DNA of 64,000 bases from Bin5 sp022821545. GTDB lineage: Bacteria > Chloroflexota > Anaerolineae > Caldilineales > Caldilineaceae. The translations under genes were made by a program, and so were the position numbers. Each line of letters starts with the position of its first letter. Position 1 is the first letter of the stretch. Shown piece by piece: positions 8,654 through 17,264 of the stretch. Below the pieces are notes generated by a model. The model ran no database searches. It was not told the origin of the DNA and saw nothing but the letters and a program-made list of their open reading frames with translations. The stretch spans positions 2,852,001 through 2,916,000 of the forward strand of contig CAXXLO010000002.1 in the NCBI GenBank assembly GCA_963664085.2, read 5' to 3'.

Positions 8654-8686
8654 CGGGTCGGGTTCAGCCTGCCGGAACCCGACCCG
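8654..8686 (-). promoter_or_regulatory. perfect 12-bp hairpin between binding-protein and permease genes
   Basis: CGGGTCGGGTTC (8654-8665) and GAACCCGACCCG (8675-8686) form a perfect 12-bp stem with a 9-nt loop. It lies 27 bp past the binding-protein stop and 37 bp before the permease start on the minus strand. No T-run follows on that strand, so it looks like a partial terminator or an RNA-stabilising stem that lets the binding protein be made in excess over the permeases. Confidence 0.6.
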
Positions 8687-8712
8687 AGTTTTGCGGAACC
8701 GCCAGCGTGCGA

Positions 8713-10044
8713 TCAGGCGAAGATTTCGTCGATGCGTTCCACGATCAGATTGACGCCTTCTTCGAGGCCGATTTCACCGGTGATCCAGATCTGGTCCCAG
8801 ATTGGACCGAAGACCTCTGAGTTGACCTTTTCGTTTTCCTGGAAGGCCGGGTCGAGGCGTGCGTGGTCCATGATTCGTGAGAAAGCCGCCACATCATAGC
8901 CGGCTTGCGCCCCCATCGAATCTACGTCCCACACTTCCCCTGCCACGCTGCGCCGCGTCGGCTGCAGCCCGACAATACTAAGCGCCATCGCCTTCTGCGC
9001 TTCCGGCCCGGTCAGGAACTTCACCATTGACACGGCGGCGTCCGGCTCCTTCGTCAACTTGGCGACACCGTAGCCGTCGGCGAAGGTCAGGCCGGCCTTG
9101 CCACCATCCGGCGAAATCGGAAGATCGGTAAAGTCCCAATTGAAGTCGTTCTCGCGAAGGTAGTTGGTAACGGTCCAGCTGTGGGACTCAGCGAAGGCGA
9201 CCTTGCCGGTTGAGAAGATGTTGTGCCAGCCGACTTCCGGGATGGAACCGGCAATCGGCGCGACCTGGTTACTGCCGTAGATGAGGTCGTGGTTATACTT
9301 GAGGGCGGCAATGGCTTCCTCGCCGTCCAGCAGGCACTTGGTGCCGAACAAGGGGGCGTTCATCCACTCGCCGCCGTTCATCCAGACGTAATGTTCCATG
9401 TACTGCTGGGCTACGTATCTGCCCCACTGGACGATGTCGCCGTCGTCATCACGTTTGGTCGTGGCATCGTAGGCAACCAGGTAGTCGTCCCAAGTCCACG
9501 TTCCATCCGGATAGTCGACGCCGGCCTCGTCCAGGATATCCTTGTTGTAGGCCATTGCCACCGTCGAGACATATTTGGGCATGCCGTAGAGCTTGCCTTC
9601 CAACAGGTGGGCGTCGAGTTTGGCGGGGTAGAAGTCTTCGAGGTCCGCCGGGTCGAAATAGTCGTCCAGCTGGAGAAACTGGCCCTTCTGCATCAGGTTG
9701 TAGTTCACGCCGCCCCAGACGAACATGACATCGGGGGCGTCGCCGGCGACCGACTGCGTGTAGAGCTTGTCGGCGTAGTCGGGCGATTCTGCGTTCTCGA
9801 ATGTCACGCTAATGCCCGGATGCCCCTCCTCGAAAGAGGGGATGATCTCGTCGGTCCAGAAGGCGATGCCTTCAGGGCCGACCCAACTTCCCTCAGCAAG
9901 TCTGATCTCGATCGGTTCTTCGGCCATCGAGGCCCCCGAGTCGTCGGGGGCGGCTGCCGGCGCCACACAAGCGGCAAGCAGCCCGGCGCCGGCCGTCGTT
10001 GTCGACAGGCGCAAGAAGTCTCGTCGATTCATTCGCTGTGCCAT
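8713..10044 (-). CDS. extracellular sugar-binding lipoprotein (ABC solute-binding protein family 1)
   Basis: About 443 residues. The start is placed at the second of two adjacent ATG codons (10047 and 10044), 6 nt after AAAGGAG. The N-terminus MAQRMNRRDFLRLSTTTAG contains a twin-arginine motif and ends in a LLAAC lipobox, so the protein is probably exported by Tat and lipid-anchored. The mature part has the family-1 fold signatures: IIPSFEEGHPGISVTFENAE, DAPDVMFVWGGVNYNL, GKLYGMPKYVSTVAMAYNKDIL, a Trp-rich hinge, VAFAESHSWTVTNYL and KFLTGPEAQKAM. It delivers substrate to the two permeases encoded downstream. Several aromatic residues (WVWMNGGEW-like stretch near the centre) suit sugar stacking. 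Confidence 0.93.
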   Translation of the reverse strand: MAQRMNRRDFLRLSTTTAGAGLLAACVAPAAAPDDSGASMAEEPIEIRLAEGSWVGPEGIAFWTDEIIPSFEEGHPGISVTFENAESPDYADKLYTQSVAGDAPDVMFVWGGVNYNLMQKGQFLQLDDYFDPADLEDFYPAKLDAHLLEGKLYGMPKYVSTVAMAYNKDILDEAGVDYPDGTWTWDDYLVAYDATTKRDDDGDIVQWGRYVAQQYMEHYVWMNGGEWMNAPLFGTKCLLDGEEAIAALKYNHDLIYGSNQVAPIAGSIPEVGWHNIFSTGKVAFAESHSWTVTNYLRENDFNWDFTDLPISPDGGKAGLTFADGYGVAKLTKEPDAAVSMVKFLTGPEAQKAMALSIVGLQPTRRSVAGEVWDVDSMGAQAGYDVAAFSRIMDHARLDPAFQENEKVNSEVFGPIWDQIWITGEIGLEEGVNLIVERIDEIFA

Positions 10045-10159
10045 CATTTGCTCCTTTGGTCCGTATTCCTTCAAGATTCAGTTGGAGAAGATCTACAAGA
10101 GTTACGCTCCACAGCTATTACAATTGTCACCTCCGGGAGCGGCCGACGAATCTGGCAGC

Positions 10160-11110
10160 TCAGCTCTCACAAACAGTGGCCGGCAGATTGCGAAAGAGTG
10201 CGGCGGCGGCGCCGATCATTCCGGAATCCGGGCCCAAGGCCGCCGGCACAATCGGCAGCGCCCTGCTGTCTTCCGCCCAGATATGCGCCCGCGTCGAGGC
10301 GGCAAAGCTGTCCCAATACAGCCCCCCCGCCGATCCAAGGCCGCCGCCCACGACAATCGCCTCGGGGTCCATCACGTTGACCAGAAACGCAACGCTGTTG
10401 CCGAGCGCCTCACCGGCGCTCTTGACTACCTTGACGGCCGCGGCGTCGCCTGCCCGGGCAGCCGCGGTTACGTCCTCGCCCCGTAGCGCGGCACGTGCTT
10501 CGCGGCGGTTGTATCTCGCTACCAGGGCGGGGCCGCTGGCGAGCTCCTCAAGTACGGGATGCAAGGATGCCCCGCAGTTGCCGCATTCCACCGAAAACGG
10601 ACTGCTTGCCATGATCAAGGCGTTGCCGCGGGCGCCTGAATACGGTCGACCATCCTGGACCAGCGTACTTGAGATTCCGGTGCCCACGGTGACGTAGACA
10701 AAAAGCCGGTAGGGACGCCCTGCACCGTACATCGCCTCGGCCAGAGCGCCCGCTCGCACATCGGATTCGACGACGGCCGGCGCAAGTCGTGCGAATGCCG
10801 CCCGGACCGACAGGTCCTGCCAGGCAAGCGAATGGGAACTGGTGACGTTTCCTGCGGGATCGACGAGCTCGGGTACACCGACACCGATGCCCAGCAGGTC
10901 CAGGCTCCTTTTCCCCGCCTCCTCCATCATCCCCCCGGCGAGGGCCAGGGTATCGCTCAGTACCGCTTCGCCGCCTCGTTGCGGCAGCGTATGGACTGTT
11001 TTGCGAGCGAGGATGGAGCCGGAAGGGTAGGCGACGAGACCGGCCGCGATCTTGGTGCCCCCCACATCCAGGCCAATGGCGCAGGCCGCGGGATCAGGGT
11101 TCCCGGCCAT
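10160..11110 (-). CDS. ROK family sugar kinase
   Basis: 316 residues when started at ATG 11110 (MAGNPDPAACAIGLDVGGTK). This start overlaps the end of the upstream bicupin gene by 17 bp and places DVGGTK, the phosphate-1 motif, at the expected position near residue 15. The catalytic Asp is in VVESDVRAGALAEAMYG and the GTGISSTLV motif follows. The zinc site is unusual: ECGNCGASLHPVLE keeps two Cys, but the usual later Gly-Cys is Leu-His. ROK kinases phosphorylate glucose, fructose, N-acetylmannosamine and similar sugars; there is no DNA-binding domain, so it is an enzyme rather than a repressor. It probably phosphorylates the sugar brought in by the adjacent importer. Confidence 0.88.
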   Translation of the reverse strand: MAGNPDPAACAIGLDVGGTKIAAGLVAYPSGSILARKTVHTLPQRGGEAVLSDTLALAGGMMEEAGKRSLDLLGIGVGVPELVDPAGNVTSSHSLAWQDLSVRAAFARLAPAVVESDVRAGALAEAMYGAGRPYRLFVYVTVGTGISSTLVQDGRPYSGARGNALIMASSPFSVECGNCGASLHPVLEELASGPALVARYNRREARAALRGEDVTAAARAGDAAAVKVVKSAGEALGNSVAFLVNVMDPEAIVVGGGLGSAGGLYWDSFAASTRAHIWAEDSRALPIVPAALGPDSGMIGAAAALFRNLPATVCES

Positions 11111-11981
11111 TGGAAAACAGTTCCGGAACGCCGGGCGAATACCTGGGCGCAATTCCGCAGAGAAAGGAGACGGGCGCGTCCGACATGTTGTAGTACTGGT
11201 GCGGCGCGCCCTCCGGGACAAAGAAGCCGTCGCCCGGCTTTAGCTCAAACCAGCGCGACCCATCGTTTTCGGGCACGCGCACGTTCAGCGCGCCCTCAAG
11301 AAGGTAGAGGCTCTCATCGCCGCCATGCAGTTCAACGTCGCTGCGCTGCCCCGCCAGCAGCTGCATCTTCGCGACCGTCAGATGCTCGGTTGCGGCCAGG
11401 ATTCCCACCAGCAGTTGCTGCTCCGCCCCTTCCAGCCGCCACAGCAGATCCCCGTCGCGCAGCGGCCGGATGGTGAAGTTCTCCCCGGCTTGCGCCTGCG
11501 CTTCCGGCCAGCGCCCGATCCACTGGTCCTGAGAGTACTTTGGCGACGTCAGATTCGGCTTCGTGCGGGCGTATGACCCCGACGCGCCCTGAGAAGGCGG
11601 CGGCGCGAAGAACTCGATGACGCGCAGCGGTTCAGGGCTGAAATTGAAGGCGTGATGCCACGTGTCGCGGCGAAAGAAGGCCGCTTCTCCCGGCTGCACG
11701 CGATGCACTTCACCTGTCTCCGGGTTGCTCAGCGCCATTACCCCGCTGAGCACGTACAACACCTCGTCGGCGGCGAAGATGGTCCGATAGCTGTCCGAGT
11801 GTCGAAACGACCCGCCGGGCGGCAGGCCAAAGACCAGCTGATGGATCTTGCCGCTGGAAACGTATATCCAGTCAGCTACCTCGCCCGACTCCTCGTCGCC
11901 CCAGAGGTGACGCGTCACGGACTCATAGGGGATATGAGCCGGGCCGTCGAAGGTGGGTCGCGGCGAGGCCGAATAACTCAT
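11094..11981 (-). CDS. bicupin (double cupin-domain) protein
   Basis: 295 residues with two cupin barrels. The N-terminal one is around residues 45-125 (GGSFRHSDSYRTIFAADEVLYVLSG, then PGEAAFFRRDTWHHAFN) and the C-terminal one around residues 200-280 (GDESLYLLEGALNVRV, then GDGFFVPEGAPHQYYNM). Both keep a late His, as in metal-binding cupins. It overlaps the dehydrogenase stop by 1 bp (TGATG) and overlaps the kinase start by 17 bp, so the three are translationally coupled. It is probably a sugar or sugar-acid isomerase, oxygenase or ligand-binding protein of this catabolic operon. The activity cannot be assigned from the sequence. Confidence 0.8.
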   Translation of the reverse strand: MSYSASPRPTFDGPAHIPYESVTRHLWGDEESGEVADWIYVSSGKIHQLVFGLPPGGSFRHSDSYRTIFAADEVLYVLSGVMALSNPETGEVHRVQPGEAAFFRRDTWHHAFNFSPEPLRVIEFFAPPPSQGASGSYARTKPNLTSPKYSQDQWIGRWPEAQAQAGENFTIRPLRDGDLLWRLEGAEQQLLVGILAATEHLTVAKMQLLAGQRSDVELHGGDESLYLLEGALNVRVPENDGSRWFELKPGDGFFVPEGAPHQYYNMSDAPVSFLCGIAPRYSPGVPELFSNGREP

Positions 11982-13087
11982 CAGCTCTGGGTCCTGTCGT
12001 GGACAAGGTGCTCCGCGACTGCCTCCCGGTCGTCTTCGAACGTCGGGGGCGTGAAGACGCTTTCGATGGTTTTCGACTGTCCGTCGCGACCCGATTCCTG
12101 CGCTTTGAGCATGATTTCAAGGACATGAAATGCATGTTCCGGCTGGACGATCGGGGTCTCATTGTTGCGGATGCAGTCCACCAGGTGGCGGAGGCCGTCG
12201 GTCCAGGTCCATAGCCGGTCCGCGCCTTCGTAAATCTGCCAGGCGCCCACGTCGTTGCGCCACAGTTCATACCCGGAAGGGTCCCAGTCATCGCCCATCA
12301 TCTGGATCGTGCCCTGGCTGCCATAGACCTCAAGGGCAGGCCCGCGATATTTCTGCATCGTGAACCCCGTCGAAACAACGCCGAATACATTCTCGCCCCA
12401 ATCGATCAGGACGTGGGCATTGTCTTCGGCCTCCACCCGCATCATTTTGCCGCCAACAACCCGTTCGGGAATCGCCACGCCGGTCATCGCCATGACCCGT
12501 TTGGCAGGTCCCAGCCAGCCCGTTAAGCAGGTGATGTTGTAGACGCCAAGGTCGAAGAGCGCGCCGCCGCCCTCGAGGTAGAACCACGGCCTCCAATCCG
12601 GGCCGGCATGGCCGTAGCGGGCGCGCGTCATCAACACCTTGCCGATGTCTCCGCGGTGAATGTGGCGCCACATCGCCTGGTAGGTAGCGCTCAGTACGAC
12701 GTGGGGAGCGCAGACCAGGAGCCCGGGGCTATGCCGGGCCATCTCGACGATCTCCGCCGCTTCATCCAGGGTCACGGCCATCGGTTTTTCGACCAGCACA
12801 TGTTTGCCTGCCGTCAAGGCCGCGCGCGTGATCGGTCCGTGCTCCAGCATCGAGGTCAACACCATGACCAGGTCGACCTCTTCGGAGTCGATGACCTCCT
12901 CATAGTCGGTCGTGAACCTGGGGATGCCGAGCCGGTCGCGGACGACCGGCCGCACGTCTTCATTGATGTCGCAGGCGATGGTAACGTCGACCGCGCCAGC
13001 GGCCCGCAGCGGCTGGATCAGCCTCATGTAGGGGCGCTGCATCACGCTGCCGCAGCCGACGATCCCGATTCGCGTGGGTTGGGACAT
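11981..13087 (-). CDS. Gfo/Idh/MocA family NAD(P)-dependent oxidoreductase
   Basis: 368 residues. The N-terminal Rossmann fold has IGIVGCGSVMQRPYM, followed by VLTSMLEHGPITRAALTAGKHVLVEKPMAVTLDEA with the conserved EKP Lys. The C-terminal substrate domain includes GGGALFDLGVYNITCLTGWLG, where the Asp and neighbouring Tyr/His position form the active site in this family. Members oxidise or epimerise sugars, inositols and amino-sugar derivatives using NAD(P). It is the first gene of the run dehydrogenase, bicupin, kinase, binding protein, permeases and glycosidase. It is only distantly like the tandem array near 32-36 kb, so it probably has a different substrate. Confidence 0.92.
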   Translation of the reverse strand: MSQPTRIGIVGCGSVMQRPYMRLIQPLRAAGAVDVTIACDINEDVRPVVRDRLGIPRFTTDYEEVIDSEEVDLVMVLTSMLEHGPITRAALTAGKHVLVEKPMAVTLDEAAEIVEMARHSPGLLVCAPHVVLSATYQAMWRHIHRGDIGKVLMTRARYGHAGPDWRPWFYLEGGGALFDLGVYNITCLTGWLGPAKRVMAMTGVAIPERVVGGKMMRVEAEDNAHVLIDWGENVFGVVSTGFTMQKYRGPALEVYGSQGTIQMMGDDWDPSGYELWRNDVGAWQIYEGADRLWTWTDGLRHLVDCIRNNETPIVQPEHAFHVLEIMLKAQESGRDGQSKTIESVFTPPTFEDDREAVAEHLVHDRTQS

Positions 13088-13143
13088 CCGAAATCTCCGT
13101 CAGTAAGAACTCCGTCGGGCGGTCGATCCGGCTTCCTCGAAGG

Positions 13144-14169
13144 CTACACGGCCGACGTCCGGATGTTATGGCGGGCGTATCGCTTGGCCCGCATGGCCTG
13201 GTGCGCCTCTGGGGAACCGTCGTGGCTGGTGCCAAACCAGTGGTCGAAGGGGATGTCCATTTCGCCGTAGTTGCATTCGAAGTAGCGATGATGCAACTGG
13301 TGGAAGTAGGATGCCCCCGCCAGATTGTACTTGCCGTTGATGACGACCGCCTCGAAACCGGCATGACCCTGGGCGGGCGTAAGCGCGGCGTGCTGCAGAT
13401 TGAAGACTACGTGAATCGGGTGGGACGGGATGATCCAGTGAATCGCGGCGCAGCTGAAGTAGAGGATGTGTTCGATTGGGTGCATCGAAAGGCCGGACCA
13501 AGGCCCCACATTGATGTTGCGGTGATGGAGATAGTGCCCTGCCTTGTAGAGCGGCCCCCAATGGAGGAGCCGGTGAACCCAATAGAAGTGGAACAGGCGC
13601 CACAACTGAATGGCGCACATGAGGAGGACGAAGTAGACGGGATGCGCGCGCGGGTCGAGGTAGGGAATGTATTCGTTGGCATACATCCAGAGCGTCAACA
13701 CTTCGTAGGCGGTCCAGATAGTGCCGCCGCTGACGCAACTCCAGAAGATGTTGTCGAACAGCTGGTTGCCGGCGAGGAACTGTTTCTTGCCTTTTGCCAT
13801 CCAATCCTGGGTATACTTGAACTGGAGGCCCTGCGACTTGCGGGCCCACAACCAGAGGTGCCAAGCGCTGACAAAGACGATCAACATGACCTGGTTACGC
13901 ACGAAGATATACAGAATCCAGTCGGCGCTGAAACTGGTCATGCGGGACATCTCCGGCTGCAGATAGACGACTGTCAGCACGGCGACAAGCATATAGACCA
14001 GGTTCCAGGGGAAGAGGTAGTTGTAGAGCCATTTCGCCACCTGCACCGGATTGGGCGGCCAGGCGAAAATCGGATTGGGCAGCTTCACCCCTTCCGGCTG
14101 CCAGTTCCCGCGCTCATCGCGCGGCATGCCATCGATCAAGCCATCCCTTTCTGCCGTAATGTCAGCCAT
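13144..14169 (-). CDS. membrane fatty acid hydroxylase / sterol desaturase family protein
   Basis: 341 residues when started at ATG 14169, which follows a strong GGGAGGGAGA site; an upstream in-frame start gives 18 unlikely extra residues. Several hydrophobic segments (YMLVAVLTVVYL, VMLIVFVSAWHLWLW, VYFVLLMCAIQLW) surround the three histidine clusters of the di-iron family: FYWVHRLLHW, HYLHHRN and HQLHHRYFECNYGEMDIPFDHWFGT. This family hydroxylates or desaturates lipids, sterols and carotenoids in the membrane using oxygen. It stands alone with its own candidate promoter and is not obviously linked to the sugar operon. The lipid substrate is unknown. Confidence 0.87.
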   Translation of the reverse strand: MADITAERDGLIDGMPRDERGNWQPEGVKLPNPIFAWPPNPVQVAKWLYNYLFPWNLVYMLVAVLTVVYLQPEMSRMTSFSADWILYIFVRNQVMLIVFVSAWHLWLWARKSQGLQFKYTQDWMAKGKKQFLAGNQLFDNIFWSCVSGGTIWTAYEVLTLWMYANEYIPYLDPRAHPVYFVLLMCAIQLWRLFHFYWVHRLLHWGPLYKAGHYLHHRNINVGPWSGLSMHPIEHILYFSCAAIHWIIPSHPIHVVFNLQHAALTPAQGHAGFEAVVINGKYNLAGASYFHQLHHRYFECNYGEMDIPFDHWFGTSHDGSPEAHQAMRAKRYARHNIRTSAV

Positions 14170-14247
14170 GATCTCCCTCCCGGAGTCTTGTCTTCGCACT
14201 TGACAGTGACATTGTGTTTCCAATCACCCACATTTTCTTTCTGCTAT

Positions 14248-14275
14248 ATTCTACATATCTGCCATGGTTTTGCAA
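14248..14275 (-). promoter_or_regulatory. candidate promoter for the fatty acid hydroxylase gene
   Basis: On the minus strand TTGCAA (14270-14275) and TAGAAT (14248-14253) are separated by 16 bp in an AT-rich stretch about 80 bp upstream of the start codon. Prediction by eye. Confidence 0.4.
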
Positions 14276-14304
14276 TGACGGACAGTTGATCCAGGGCGCA
14301 CGGA

Positions 14305-15039
14305 TCAGTCATGCTCCTCCACCGGCACGCCGGCCAGGAGACCGCTGCGGTGCATGTCGACCCATTCGTCCAGAAAGAGTTTGTTCCAGTGGTCGGTCAG
14401 AGGATGGTCGAGCATATCGCGGTAGACCGTCCACATGGTGACCAGCTCGTCGGCCCCGTCGCGAAAGGCTGCGTAGGCGGTATCCACCGAACGCACGAGC
14501 GCGGCCATGATGTATGGCCGGTCGTCCCATCCTCTGAACATGCCGGCACATTCGCGGATCAGCCTGGTGGGGTCGCCGCCCATTTCGCGGACAGGGTCGC
14601 AGAAGGGCAGGATGTGGTCGACACCGGCCTGGGCGACGGCCGCGGCCTGTGTCAGGGAGAAGACCGTTGTACAGAAGGTCTCGACGCCCTCCTGTCTGAG
14701 AATGCTGAAGGCCTTGAGTCCGTTCAGTGTGCAGGGGATCTTGAGAATGATCTGCGGCGACATGTCGGTGAAGACCTTGCCCACCGCCAGCAGCTCTTCG
14801 ACAGAGTGGCCGTCGATCTCCATGACAACCGGTTTGTCGGTCATCTCCAGGTACGCCTCGGTCAGGGCGATGACGCTGCCGTAGGGCTTGGCGTACTGAT
14901 TGAGGACCACCGTGTTGGTGACGATGCCCTCGATGCCCAAGGGCATGAACTCCACCAGATCCGCCGGCGGCCCGGCCAGCCAGATTGTTGGACCGCGTCC
15001 TGCGGCGCGTGTCTTGTTTACGAGCCCCTTCTCTTGCAT
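14305..15039 (-). CDS. transaldolase / fructose-6-phosphate aldolase-like protein
   Basis: 244 residues, a compact TIM barrel. SPQIILKIPCTLNGLKAF places the Schiff-base Lys near residue 100, as in the FSA/TalC branch. GIEGIVTNTVVLNQY matches the family's GVTTNPSL strand in modified form, and EGVETFCTTVFSLTQAAAVAQAGVDHILPFCDPV matches the later strands. It starts at ATG 15039 behind GAGGAA. FSA-type enzymes cleave or form carbon-carbon bonds between dihydroxyacetone units and aldehydes in the cytoplasm. The neighbouring dioxygenase and carbohydrate genes suggest it processes a sugar-derived intermediate. The altered TTNP motif means that substrate use may differ from classical transaldolase. 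Confidence 0.8.
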   Translation of the reverse strand: MQEKGLVNKTRAAGRGPTIWLAGPPADLVEFMPLGIEGIVTNTVVLNQYAKPYGSVIALTEAYLEMTDKPVVMEIDGHSVEELLAVGKVFTDMSPQIILKIPCTLNGLKAFSILRQEGVETFCTTVFSLTQAAAVAQAGVDHILPFCDPVREMGGDPTRLIRECAGMFRGWDDRPYIMAALVRSVDTAYAAFRDGADELVTMWTVYRDMLDHPLTDHWNKLFLDEWVDMHRSGLLAGVPVEEHD

Positions 15040-15169
15040 AGTTTCTTCCTCGTTGGTATTGAAACTCTGTGAAATAGGTCTTATAAGGTCAATTGTACAG
15101 ATTCTGCTACATGTACACCTGTCCGCGGGCTACGTCTTCCAAGCACGGTAACGCTATCCCTTGTGTGAT

Positions 15170-15967
15170 TCATCGCCCGGCGACAATTGGATGGATGGCG
15201 TGTTCCCAGGGGCCGCCTACCTCCATCTCTTCCGAGGCGCCGGCCGCGTCTTTGCCCCCCGTGAAGCGGGTATAGTCGGGGATGTAGATGATGGCGAAGG
15301 CCCGCCGCGGTCTGTCGGTGCGGTTGGGGCCGGCGAAATGAAAGGTGCAGCCGTGGTGAAAAGTGACACCGCCGGCGCGCATCGGCATCGCCACGGGCTC
15401 CGGTACGCGGTAGCCCTGTTCTCTGAAGCGAGCGACGACGCTGTCGTCCTCTGCGGTAAGGCTGATCGGGTCCAGCCGGCCGTGCTTGTGCGTGCCAGGA
15501 ACGAATTGCAGGCAGCCGTTTTCGACGCTGACGTCGTCCACCGCGATCCAGGCCGACAGCGCGCCGACCGGGTCCATGGGCCAGTAGGGCGCGTCCTGAT
15601 GCCAGTTTGTCTGTTTGCTCTCCTGGCCAGGGGGCTTGATCATCGCGTGGTCATGGTAGATGCGCACGTGCCGGCAGCGGCTCAGCTGGCGCGCGTACTC
15701 GCCCAAACGCAGGTCAAACGCAATCTCTTTGGCGTGGGGATAGTCGGTCCACAGGTTGACCATCTGATTGAATACGCGTTCATAGTCCTCGGAGCCGCGT
15801 CCGCCCATTTCGGCCCCGACGATGCGTTCGCGCTCGCTGGCGACGGCATCGTCCAGCGCGAGGCGCAGGGAAGCGATCTCCGCCGGCGAGAAGAACTCGT
15901 GATACTGAATGTAGCCGTTGTTCTGGAAGAACTCTATCTCGGCGGGGTCAACGACAGTCTCGGTCAT
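15170..15967 (-). CDS. phytanoyl-CoA dioxygenase (PhyH) family protein
   Basis: 265 residues. The Fe(II)-binding facial triad is visible: H123 and D125 in TNWHQDAPYWP and a distal His in GVTFHHGCTFHFAGPN around 204-210, followed by an Arg-rich TDRPRRAF that would bind 2-oxoglutarate. PGTHKHG and the start FFQNNGYIQYHEFFSPAEI are also typical. PhyH proteins hydroxylate unactivated carbons using oxygen and 2-oxoglutarate; many bacterial ones act on small molecules rather than phytanoyl-CoA. It is followed, across a promoter-like gap, by the transaldolase-like gene. It shares only the fold and motif pattern with the second PhyH protein at 36.7 kb. Confidence 0.9.
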   Translation of the reverse strand: MTETVVDPAEIEFFQNNGYIQYHEFFSPAEIASLRLALDDAVASERERIVGAEMGGRGSEDYERVFNQMVNLWTDYPHAKEIAFDLRLGEYARQLSRCRHVRIYHDHAMIKPPGQESKQTNWHQDAPYWPMDPVGALSAWIAVDDVSVENGCLQFVPGTHKHGRLDPISLTAEDDSVVARFREQGYRVPEPVAMPMRAGGVTFHHGCTFHFAGPNRTDRPRRAFAIIYIPDYTRFTGGKDAAGASEEMEVGGPWEHAIHPIVAGR

Positions 15968-16042
15968 GTTTCCGTGTCCTGTTTGATTGGTGAATCTCGT
16001 GTCGGGAGTCTCAGTCCCGGGCCTGTTCTCCGGACCGGCCGC

Positions 16043-17206
16043 TCACCGCGCATAGGGGTCCGCGGCATCGCGCAGGCCGTCGCCGACAAAGTTAAAGGCC
16101 AGCACCGCGATCACCACCAGCAGCCCCGGCGTGAGCAGCCATGGCGCCAAAACGACCGCCTGCAAGTTCTGCCCCTCCCGCAGCAGGACGCCCCAGCTGA
16201 GAGCAGGCGGGCGCATGCCCAGTCCCAGAAAGCTGAGACTGGTCTCGCTGAGAATCATCGCGGGGACGGCCAGGGTCAGCGAAGCGATTATGTGGCTGAG
16301 GAAGGAGGGGGTCATGTGGCGTATGATGATGCGCCCCTCCGACGCGCCGGCGAAGCGGGCCGCCTGCACAAAGTCCTCTTCCCGCAGCGACAGAAAGCGG
16401 CCGCGCACGACGCGGGCCAGCCCGGTCCAGCCGATCAGGGAGAGAATAATCGTAATGGCGAAATAGACGCGCGTAACCGGCCAGTCCTTTGGAATCGCCG
16501 CGCTCAGCGCCAGCCAGAGGGGGATGCTGGGCATGGCCCGGATGAACTCGATGATGCGCTGGATCACGATGTCGGAGGTTCCCCCGTAGTAGCCGGAGAT
16601 TCCGCCGATCAGGACGCCGAGCACGAAGCTGAGGATCACGCCCACCAGGCCTATCGAGAGGGAGATCCGGGTTGCGGCCAGCAAGCGGGACAGGACATCC
16701 CGTCCCAACCGGTCCGCGCCCAAAAGGAAGACGGCGCCCTCGTTGCTTTCGAGCCCGAACAGATGCAGATCGGTCTCCATCAAGCCCCAGAATTTGTAGG
16801 GGTCGCCATGCACCATGAACTTGATCGGATGCTTGACGGACTCGTCGACTTCAAAGATCTTGCGAAAGGTTTCGGGATCGCGTCCACTTTTCAAGCCGTA
16901 AACGAAGGGCGGGAAGTGGAGTCCTTCCTCATCGAAAAAGCGCAGCCGCTGCGGCGGCGCGTAGGCCGACTGCACGTCATGGCGCAGCGGATCGTAGGGC
17001 GCCAGAAACTCCCAGGTAAGCGCTGCCAGATAGAGCAGGATCAGGACGACACTGCTCAACAGCGCCATTCTGTGGCGGCGGAAGCGCCACCACATCAACT
17101 GCCGCGGCGAAGCGACCAATATTCTCTCCCGTTCGCTCGGGACCTCTTCGAGCTCCGGATCGTTCGGGAGAATGGCGCCGGTCTTTCCGGCGAGTTCCTG
17201 CGTCAC
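16043..17206 (-). CDS. oligopeptide-type ABC transporter permease (DppC/OppC-like), minus-strand copy
   Basis: 387 residues starting at GTG 17206, 6 nt after AGGGAG. A cytoplasmic N-terminus is followed by the first membrane segment (LLSSVVLILLYLAAL). A soluble insert of about 100 residues, rich in charged residues and aromatics, precedes LLGADRLGRDVLSRLL. The EAA loop reads LREEDFVQAARFAGASEGRIIIRHM and the protein ends DGLRDAADPYAR, as in the DppC family. It is a paralogue of the plus-strand protein at 19576-20715. Its partner is the DppB-like gene upstream. No binding protein or ATPase gene is adjacent on this strand, so it probably shares the ATPases encoded in the divergent operon. Confidence 0.92.
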   Translation of the reverse strand: MTQELAGKTGAILPNDPELEEVPSERERILVASPRQLMWWRFRRHRMALLSSVVLILLYLAALTWEFLAPYDPLRHDVQSAYAPPQRLRFFDEEGLHFPPFVYGLKSGRDPETFRKIFEVDESVKHPIKFMVHGDPYKFWGLMETDLHLFGLESNEGAVFLLGADRLGRDVLSRLLAATRISLSIGLVGVILSFVLGVLIGGISGYYGGTSDIVIQRIIEFIRAMPSIPLWLALSAAIPKDWPVTRVYFAITIILSLIGWTGLARVVRGRFLSLREEDFVQAARFAGASEGRIIIRHMTPSFLSHIIASLTLAVPAMILSETSLSFLGLGMRPPALSWGVLLREGQNLQAVVLAPWLLTPGLLVVIAVLAFNFVGDGLRDAADPYAR

Positions 17207-17264
17207 GGAATCTCCCTGCGCGGCCTGGAATCCCAGCGGTCCAAGCCTGTGCCCGATGGCGAGC

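Noticed and set aside
15040..15169. TGTACA repeats and TTGACC upstream of the transaldolase-like gene as a regulated promoter
   Set aside because: TTGACC lacks a good -10 at the right spacing and the TGTACA copies are too short to call an operator.
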